Shown: piece after piece, positions 57,909 to 64,000 of the stretch
Layout of the letters: every line of letters begins with the position of its first letter
Position numbering within the stretch: the stretch's first letter is position 1
NCBI RefSeq assembly: GCF_932526225.1
Contig: NC_064036.1
Span: forward strand, 3,163,501 to 3,227,500
Reading direction: 5' to 3'
Length of the DNA stretch: 64,000 nucleotides
Source of the DNA: Nematostella vectensis
Lineage: Eukaryota > Cnidaria > Anthozoa > Actiniaria > Edwardsiidae
The notes under the pieces: model-generated
What the model was told of the DNA's origin: nothing
The model's input: only the letters and a program-made list of their open reading frames with translations
Databases searched by the model: none
Position numbers and translations under genes: made by a program

Positions 57909-60900
57909 ATGGCTGGTTTGATAGAAATGGAGAACCTGAAGGTGAAAGATCTGAAAGCCCTCGCCAAGGAGCGGGGTATCCCAAGATATTACTGGATGCG
58001 GAGAGACGAGCTCGTCGGGGCGCTGACCAGCACGTCACCACCACCACCACCCCGACGGGTTCCTTTACCCAAACTTGTCAAAGGGCTGCCACGACCACCC
58101 CGCATTACCCCATCCAACACGTCGGAGAGTATTCTCGACGGCCCGATACCTGAGATTAATGTCCCTATTCTAAAACCCTCCCAACCCCCACGGAGTTCCC
58201 GCGTCCAATCACTCAAGCATTTTGCAAACAGGGCGGCCAACTTGATCAAGAGCGAGTTAGACAAGTTTGCGGATTGGATACTATCTTATGTCCCCGAGCC
58301 CATCAAAAAGACCGTCAAAGAGGATGCGGATAAACGGGTCAAACGTCTGAAGGAGAGGATTAAGCGTCTACACGAGGAGGCGGAAGATCGCTTCACACCC
58401 AAGGAACAACAGACGGCGTTGAAGGGGTATCTTAAAACCCACGGAATAGCTGGGCAGAGAGGTTACGACCCCAAGACATTCATCGCCAGAATCAAACCGA
58501 AAGTCTTAGAGCTCATCAGTCAACAAAAAAAGCCTATCAAAGTGAAGTTTATCTTTACTTGCGGGTTTATAAAAGAGGATCCGGCTACAGCTCAGATCGA
58601 AGAAGAACTGGGATATTTTCATACAGAAAAGCCCGAGATTGTGACAGAGTCGACTGATCTCTCTGATTTGTTCGATACGATGACAAATTATTTACTCGGA
58701 TTAGTTGAGCTGTTCCAGAAGCAAGGCTCCGGATGGCAGTTTGACCAAGTGGAATACTTTGACATCAACATAGATCCCTTTGAACCGCTTTCTGGGTCTT
58801 CCTATATTCCGCTGCCGCCGAAACTAGCGTCTAAGAAGGCGATCATCAATGTTAAGAACGAGAATGATCACGAATGTTTCAAGTGGGCAGTAACCTCTGC
58901 TGTGTATCCTAGGGAGAAAGATCCTCAAAGGTTCAGTAAACAAATGATAGAGAACTCTGAGAAATTCGACTGGTCAGGGATAGAGTTCCCCGTCTCACTA
59001 AAACAGATTGACAAGTTCGAGAAACAGAACCAGTATACGGTTAATGTGTTTGGATACGAAACCAAAATATATCCATTGAGAATCAGTGAGAAGGATCCAG
59101 ATAATGCAATCAACTTACTTCTCATCTCGGATGATGAGACGAATCATTACTGCTGGATAAAGAATATGATGAGATTAGTATCTACTCAAATTGATGAGTT
59201 TCATCATACTCGTTTTTTATGCTGTAGATGTCTGAACTCGTTTCGGTGCAAACAATCATTAGAAAAACATTCTGAATGCTGCGGCAATCATGAAGCGGTT
59301 GGAATAGAGATGCCTAAGATAGATAAGGATGGAAATCTACCCCACATTAAATTCAAAAACTACAACAGAAAAATGCGTGTCCCCTTTGTTGTCTATGCCG
59401 ACTTTGAGAGCTTCACAGAGAATATAGACACTTGCTCCCCAGATGGGAGTAAAAGCTTCACTAAGCAATACCAGAAGCACAAACCGTCTGGTTTCTGCTA
59501 TCTCATCAAGTGTTTCGACGGAGATATATCCCCACCCGAGCTTGTACGATACACAGCTGAATCTCCAGACGAAGATATCCCACAGCTTTTCGTAGAGTCT
59601 TTGGAGTCAGACATTAAGAAAATTTACGATAAGTTCAGGTTCCCTAAGAAGGTGAAAATGACTCCGAAGGACAAAATCGCCTATAACGACGCCACTCACT
59701 GTCACATCTGTGAGGGTGAATTAGGGGGAGACAAGGTTTTGGACCATTGCCACCTCACCGGAGAGTACAGAGGTGCTGCTCACAACGCATGCAACTTAGA
59801 TCACAAAATTCCAAAGTTCTTTCCTGTTATCTTTCACAATCTGTCTGGGTACGACAGCCATCTATTTATCAAGAACCTTGGTACATCGGAAGGTAAAATA
59901 AACTGTATACCTAATAACGAGGAAAAGTATATTTCTTTCACAAAACAGATTGTAGTCGACAGTTTCACGAACAAGGAGGGCAACAAGATTGATGTTAAAC
60001 GTGATATCAGATTTATCGACAGTTTCAGGTTTATGTCGGCCAGTCTCGACAGTCTAGTGGGTAATATGTCAAGGGAGTGCTTCAAAAACCTGGCGGAGTA
60101 CTATGAGGGGGAGGAGCTCCAGCTGTTGTTGAGGAAGGGTGTTTTCCCTTACGACTGGTTCGACGGCTTTAGCAAGCTCGACGCAACACAGCTCCCACAG
60201 AGAGAGGCATTCCACTCCAAACTCAACGACACCGACATATCGGAGGAGGATCACCTGCACGTGCGGAGAGTGTGGGAGGTCTTTGGGATGGGGACCATGA
60301 GGGATTACCACAATCTGTACCTAGAGTCGGATGTGTTGCTTTTAGCTGACGTTTTCGAGAACTTTAGGGACGTTTGTCTCAAGAATTACGGTCTGGACCC
60401 CGCTTGGTACTACACAGCGCCAGGGTTGGCTTGGGATGCAGCGTTGAAGACCACCAAGGTGAGGCTAGAGCTTCTGACGGACTATGACATGTTGCTCATG
60501 ATTGAGAAGGGCATCCGTGGGGGTGTCTCCATGATAAGCAACAGACATGGGGAGGCAAATAACCCTTACATGAAGGAGTATGACCCTGACCTACCCACAA
60601 AATATATCACCTACCTTGATGCTAACAATTTGTATGGCTGGGCGATGAGCAACCCTTTACCGACTCACGGTTTCAGGTGGATGGGTGACCAAGAGCTGTC
60701 AGGTTGGAGAGACCGCCCATGCATTCTGGAGGTTGACTTGGAGTACCCTCACCACCTACATGACTTACACAACGATTACCCACTAGCCCCGGAATCTATC
60801 GGGCTAGGCAATGTGGACAAGTTGGTCCCAAACCTTAACGACAAGACAAAGTACGTTATCCACCATGAGACTCTGAGACTTTATGTGAGTTTTGGGCTAA

Positions 60901-61835
60901 AAGTCACCAAGATTCACAGGGGTGTCACTTTTGAGGAGTCTGCTTGGCTGGAGCCCTACATTGACTTGAACACCGATCTGAGAGCCAAGGCGACAAACGA
61001 TTTTGAGAAAGATTTTTTCAAGTTAATGAACAACTCCGTCTTTGGTAAGACTATGGAGAACATTAGGAACAGGGTGGACATTCGGTTGGTGACGGACGAG
61101 AAGCAGGCCAAGAAGCTCATATCAAAGCCGAACTATCAACACCGCACCATCTTTTGCGAGAATCTAGCCGCCATCCACATGAAGAAGACAAAGCTGATCT
61201 TCAACAAGCCTGTCTACTTGGGCATGTCCATTCTGGACCTGAGTAAGACGCTCATGTACGATTTCCACTACAACTTCGTCAAGCCTAAGTACGGTGAGGA
61301 TGCAAAGCTCTTATTCACTGATACTGACAGCCTGATGTATGAGATCGAGACGAAAGACTTTTACGAGGACATCAGCGGGGATGTGAGGTCCATGTTCGAC
61401 ACCAGCAACTTTCCGAAGGGTCACCCATCTGGTATTGAGGTGGGTGTGAACAAGAAAGTCATCGGAATGTTTAAAGATGAGGCTGGGGGCCAGCAAATTA
61501 CAGAATTTGTAGGACTGAGGGCCAAACTTTACTCGTACAAGATGGATGAAGGTAAAGAAGAAAAGAAATGCAAGGGCGTTAAGAGAGCAGTCGTCAAGAA
61601 GAGCATCGGTTTCGATGACTACAAGGATTGCTTATTTGGTAAGAAACCTCAGATGAGACTTATGAATGTCATCAGAAGTCATAAGCATGATGTTTACACT
61701 GAAACGGTGAACAAGGTCGCTCTATCTCATGAGGATGACAAGCGAATCATCTGTGATGATGGTATTCACACCTTCGCTCACGGTCATTTCAGAACGCTAT
61801 TAGGTGGTGGCTCAGTATCTTCAGGGACGACTTGA
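57909..61835 (+). CDS. Polinton protein-primed DNA polymerase B
   Basis: The open frame runs from 57786, but its first ~15 residues are read from the upstream repeats, so the start is more likely the ATG at 57909 (1308 residues) or at 57927. Positions below count from 57786. A SAP/Rho-N-like helix pair (KVKDLKALAKERGI, about 50-78) opens the protein. A region with CFKW (~364) and HYCWIK (~455) follows, then a C2H2-like finger (FLCCRCLNSF, ~475-498). The exonuclease has Exo I YADFES (~537), Exo II NLSGYDS (~684) and Exo III YLESD (~844). Between Exo I and II is an endonuclease VII-like HNH module, CHIC...LDHCHLTGEYRGAAHNACN (~639-670). Polymerase motifs A (YLDANNLYG, ~942), B (KLMNNSVFG, ~1078) and C (FTDTDS, ~1177) are intact. 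It would copy the element from a terminal protein primer. The 3' end overlaps INT by 52 bp. Confidence 0.93.
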   Translation: MAGLIEMENLKVKDLKALAKERGIPRYYWMRRDELVGALTSTSPPPPPRRVPLPKLVKGLPRPPRITPSNTSESILDGPIPEINVPILKPSQPPRSSRVQSLKHFANRAANLIKSELDKFADWILSYVPEPIKKTVKEDADKRVKRLKERIKRLHEEAEDRFTPKEQQTALKGYLKTHGIAGQRGYDPKTFIARIKPKVLELISQQKKPIKVKFIFTCGFIKEDPATAQIEEELGYFHTEKPEIVTESTDLSDLFDTMTNYLLGLVELFQKQGSGWQFDQVEYFDINIDPFEPLSGSSYIPLPPKLASKKAIINVKNENDHECFKWAVTSAVYPREKDPQRFSKQMIENSEKFDWSGIEFPVSLKQIDKFEKQNQYTVNVFGYETKIYPLRISEKDPDNAINLLLISDDETNHYCWIKNMMRLVSTQIDEFHHTRFLCCRCLNSFRCKQSLEKHSECCGNHEAVGIEMPKIDKDGNLPHIKFKNYNRKMRVPFVVYADFESFTENIDTCSPDGSKSFTKQYQKHKPSGFCYLIKCFDGDISPPELVRYTAESPDEDIPQLFVESLESDIKKIYDKFRFPKKVKMTPKDKIAYNDATHCHICEGELGGDKVLDHCHLTGEYRGAAHNACNLDHKIPKFFPVIFHNLSGYDSHLFIKNLGTSEGKINCIPNNEEKYISFTKQIVVDSFTNKEGNKIDVKRDIRFIDSFRFMSASLDSLVGNMSRECFKNLAEYYEGEELQLLLRKGVFPYDWFDGFSKLDATQLPQREAFHSKLNDTDISEEDHLHVRRVWEVFGMGTMRDYHNLYLESDVLLLADVFENFRDVCLKNYGLDPAWYYTAPGLAWDAALKTTKVRLELLTDYDMLLMIEKGIRGGVSMISNRHGEANNPYMKEYDPDLPTKYITYLDANNLYGWAMSNPLPTHGFRWMGDQELSGWRDRPCILEVDLEYPHHLHDLHNDYPLAPESIGLGNVDKLVPNLNDKTKYVIHHETLRLYVSFGLKVTKIHRGVTFEESAWLEPYIDLNTDLRAKATNDFEKDFFKLMNNSVFGKTMENIRNRVDIRLVTDEKQAKKLISKPNYQHRTIFCENLAAIHMKKTKLIFNKPVYLGMSILDLSKTLMYDFHYNFVKPKYGEDAKLLFTDTDSLMYEIETKDFYEDISGDVRSMFDTSNFPKGHPSGIEVGVNKKVIGMFKDEAGGQQITEFVGLRAKLYSYKMDEGKEEKKCKGVKRAVVKKSIGFDDYKDCLFGKKPQMRLMNVIRSHKHDVYTETVNKVALSHEDDKRIICDDGIHTFAHGHFRTLLGGGSVSSGTT

Positions 61836-62776
61836 AGTTCTTCCCTAACGAACGACCTCCTTGGAGCGCCTTCGGAGAGGTAGTACAACACAGGCTGTCC
61901 AACTGAAACAACACTGCGTGATAGATCAAACACTTTTAAACTCCAAATAGGGTCTGTGGCTCGTCTGCGTTCACCTCCTTCCTCTTCTCCAGGAGCTAAT
62001 AGATATCTAACTCTAACCCCTGGTGGTAGTCTAACTTCGTCAAGTCCAACAGGCCGCTTATACGTTGGAGGATCAATATCAACCTCTTTCAAACCAATAG
62101 ATTTTACAGGCTCTTTGCCAGTAATTCTTATGGGTTGACTATTCAGAGTCTTCAAAACATCTGGCAATCGTTTCACCCAAACTCTGGACCGATCATCGCT
62201 AATCATTTCTTGAGCATACTGATGAGAAAACAACCTCTCCGCCAGTGTTCTATTGGCGCGTTCGACAAAAGCCTGTGCGCGATGGTTCCCAGCTTCGCTT
62301 CGCTGGATGGTAACCCCCTTCTTTTTCATAATCTTCGTTACCTCTCCCCTAAATTCTGTCCCCGGATCGACAATCACCGTATGAGGCCATTTAAGTTTTC
62401 TGGAGTATATCTTTTCAAACCCTTTAGCAATTCCACTCGAATCCTTGGTAGTCAGTGCTTCTGCATCTTTATATCTCGAGGCAATATCAATCACGACCAA
62501 CGCGTAACGGTAGGTTTTTCTGCCTACGTTATCGTGGGGCATAAACAACAGATCGGCTTGGTGAATCTGATTAGGTTTATTCACAGTCCAATGCGGTCTG
62601 GGGACATACTTTGGAGCTGGGAGATAGATCTGCCACAACGCCTGTTTTTCAAGCCACCTCTTAGCCTCGGCTTCACTGACTTTAGCGACACTAGCTAACT
62701 TATAAATAGCTGAATACCCTTTCCAGTATCCATCGGTGGAATAGTATATTTTTGATAACCTGCTTTCGTTACTCAT
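61784..62776 (-). CDS. Polinton integrase (retroviral-type, DDE)
   Basis: 330 residues, one exon. The N-terminal part (YYSTDGYWKGYSAI, KRWLEKQALWQIYLPAPKY) is the typical Polinton integrase leader. The catalytic core shows D75 (IHQADLLFMP), D137 (VIVDPGTEF) and E172 (AFVERANRT), with 34 residues between the last two, so the DDE triad is complete. The C-terminal ~60 residues (WSLKVFDLSR, PVLYYLSEG) look like the SH3/chromodomain-type tail of this family. The enzyme would insert the linear element into host DNA, producing a short target duplication. It is transcribed toward PolB, sharing 52 bp of 3' coding sequence with it, and is divergent from the capsid gene. No stops or frameshifts were seen. 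Confidence 0.93.
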   Translation of the reverse strand: MSNESRLSKIYYSTDGYWKGYSAIYKLASVAKVSEAEAKRWLEKQALWQIYLPAPKYVPRPHWTVNKPNQIHQADLLFMPHDNVGRKTYRYALVVIDIASRYKDAEALTTKDSSGIAKGFEKIYSRKLKWPHTVIVDPGTEFRGEVTKIMKKKGVTIQRSEAGNHRAQAFVERANRTLAERLFSHQYAQEMISDDRSRVWVKRLPDVLKTLNSQPIRITGKEPVKSIGLKEVDIDPPTYKRPVGLDEVRLPPGVRVRYLLAPGEEEGGERRRATDPIWSLKVFDLSRSVVSVGQPVLYYLSEGAPRRSFVREELQVVPEDTEPPPNSVLK

Positions 62777-62809
62777 TTAAAGATTATCTCTCTTTTCTTA
62801 AAATAAAAG
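62777..62809. promoter_or_regulatory. 33-bp divergent spacer between integrase and capsid genes
   Basis: The two start codons are separated by only 33 bp of AT-rich sequence (ttaaagattatctctctttt followed by cttaaaataaaag). Any core promoters for the two genes must overlap here or lie inside the coding regions. TTAAA/AAATAAA words could serve as TATA-like elements in either direction. Function is inferred from position. Confidence 0.4.
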
Positions 62810-64000
62810 ATGGCACAAGCGATATCAGAAAAAATTAACCCAAACAGGATCCCACGGGAACCCTTCGGCCTGAAAGCGGAATCGTCGCTGAATCGGATTA
62901 CATTCAATCCCTCATCGGCAAGTCCTGGAGAAACCCTCTATATAAATATTCCAAAACTTGCTGAAAATGTAGTGATTGTTCCAGGTAGTGTATCCTTACT
63001 ATTTGACTTAAACGTCACAGGACACGCGAATAATACTCTCGTCAACAACGTTGGCCGGAACCTAGTGTCAAGGCTCAAGATTCTTTTCGGTGGAGAAACA
63101 CTACAGGATACTCAAAGATACGATCTCTTCCAAACCTATCACGACTTATACTTACAAGCTGAAGATCGTGAGGATAGAATAAAACAAGGTATCTCCTCTG
63201 AAAACATGAGGAAGCTCAGGACAAATGCAGGTGACAAAGCGACATCAGATGCTAAGGAAGTAGCTCTTGCAGCAGTTCACAACACCAAGTACTGCATTCC
63301 ACTCGACCATCCTATTCTCGGCGAGCATGGGGTCTTTTATCCAAAGGCGTTACCTCATCCGCTAATCTTTGAAATTACTCTAGCCCCAGTTTCCGACGTC
63401 GTTGTTTATGCTGACACGGTCAAGACTCCAACGTACACAATCACAAACCTCGAGTTGGAATATGCTTGCATCTCAAGTGAATACTTGGCTCGTGAGGCGT
63501 TGTCGGCTTATCAGGTTGGTAGAGGATTCTTTTACGAGAACGTCATTCTCCACAAAACGTTCACCATCTCCAAACCTAATGATGGTGTCATAAACGAGCA
63601 CATTAATCTGCCGAGGAGGTCAATGACAGGGATATTGTGCCTGTTCACAGAGAGCTACACCGGAGGAGCAAGGGATTCCGAAAAGTTTGTCAATCCAAGC
63701 ATCACATCGATCAACATTAATGTGGATGGCATGCCAAACCGTCTCTACTCCAAGGGGATGACACCGCCGGACCTCTGGGAGTCGGTAAAGAAACGTTTCG
63801 GTAGAGAGGGTGTTAAGCAAAAGGATTTTTACGCTAATAACAAGTTTGCTCTGTGGGTCGACTTGAGGGCACATCCAGATAACAGCATTCACGGAGGAGG
63901 TCTGGTCTTGAACAACACGCGGGACGGAGTAAAACTAGAAATGAAACGGAAAGTTGGAGGAACGGGAAACATCACCTGCTACATGTTTGTAGTAGCCGAC
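62810..64000 (+). CDS. probable Polinton major capsid protein (double jelly-roll), partial
   Basis: The frame is open from the ATG at 62810 to the window end (397 codons, no stop), so the 3' end is missing. It begins MAQAISEKINPNRIPREPF and continues with beta-strand-rich text (ETLYINIPKLAENVVIVPGS, GRNLVSRLKILFGGETLQD, YDLFQTYHDLYL, LDHPILGEHGVFYPKAL). This is a well-conserved protein family of cnidarian Polintons, and its position beside INT and PolB, length and strand pattern fit the capsid (PY-type) protein. Assignment as the major rather than the minor capsid protein is from family resemblance, not from a computed fold. The codons look uninterrupted, as in PolB and INT. Confidence 0.72.
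   Translation, partial: MAQAISEKINPNRIPREPFGLKAESSLNRITFNPSSASPGETLYINIPKLAENVVIVPGSVSLLFDLNVTGHANNTLVNNVGRNLVSRLKILFGGETLQDTQRYDLFQTYHDLYLQAEDREDRIKQGISSENMRKLRTNAGDKATSDAKEVALAAVHNTKYCIPLDHPILGEHGVFYPKALPHPLIFEITLAPVSDVVVYADTVKTPTYTITNLELEYACISSEYLAREALSAYQVGRGFFYENVILHKTFTISKPNDGVINEHINLPRRSMTGILCLFTESYTGGARDSEKFVNPSITSININVDGMPNRLYSKGMTPPDLWESVKKRFGREGVKQKDFYANNKFALWVDLRAHPDNSIHGGGLVLNNTRDGVKLEMKRKVGGTGNITCYMFVVAD

Larger units (their letters stand above)
57600..64000 (+). mobile_element. Polinton/Maverick element (polinton-/adintovirus-like), left part
   Basis: Polymerase B, a retroviral-type integrase and a probable jelly-roll capsid gene lie side by side without introns, the defining gene set of Polintons. 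The gene order is PolB(+), INT(-), capsid(+). The right part, with the expected packaging ATPase, cysteine protease and minor capsid genes and the second terminal inverted repeat, lies outside the window, so the left terminus cannot be fixed. The boundary is given as the start of the repeat array; the true end may lie between 57234 and 57600. All three frames are open without stops or frameshifts, suggesting a young insertion. Confidence 0.85.

Overview
The window looks like nuclear DNA of an anthozoan cnidarian, most likely a sea anemone of the Nematostella type. The genes are split into many short exons with canonical GT-AG introns, the proteins are animal families (PAQR receptor, 7SK capping enzyme, ABCF3, DJ-1, astacin-MAM protease, Cys-loop channel), and the non-coding DNA is AT-rich and full of short inverted-repeat elements, minisatellites and long poly-G/poly-C runs. 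The species is an inference; the gene families and exon structures were read directly.

Layout. 1-233: last exon of a PAQR-family receptor (+). 1960-4155: MEPCE, three exons (-). 6073-17693: ABCF3, 26 exons (+). 18567-20529: a six-exon multi-pass membrane protein of unrecognised family (-), head to head with PARK7/DJ-1 at 20993-26162 (+, six exons). 26743-32297: secreted astacin metalloprotease with a MAM domain, nine exons (-). 35120-42816: GABA/glycine-type Cys-loop anion channel, nine exons (-). For all six complete genes I placed the splice junctions by hand; the phases agree throughout and give 558, 725, 181, 189, 424 and 415 residues. 43-57 kb has no convincing host gene. It holds a weak small-secreted-protein candidate, a broken tyrosine-recombinase pseudogene, many MITE-like elements, tandem arrays and a possible solo LTR.

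57.6-64.0 kb is the left part of a Polinton/Maverick element (polinton/adintovirus-like). It carries an uninterrupted protein-primed B-family DNA polymerase (+), a retroviral-type integrase (-) whose 3' end overlaps the polymerase, and the start of a probable double-jelly-roll major capsid gene (+), which runs off the window. The three genes have no introns, lie head-to-tail or tail-to-tail with almost no spacers, and have no visible disabling mutation. The polymerase is preceded by seven 36-bp-type repeat units, each with a perfect PBX-PREP 'DECA' site and most with an E-box.

Main points worth following: the intact Polinton and its polymerase architecture (endonuclease VII-like HNH insert between Exo I and Exo II, and a Cys/His region that could be a protease fold); a 3' splice-site choice in the astacin gene that would make or omit the MAM domain; and a recurring pattern in the astacin and channel genes in which exon 3' ends, with their splice donors, are duplicated in tandem into the downstream intron as decayed copies, including the pore-lining TM2 exon of the channel.
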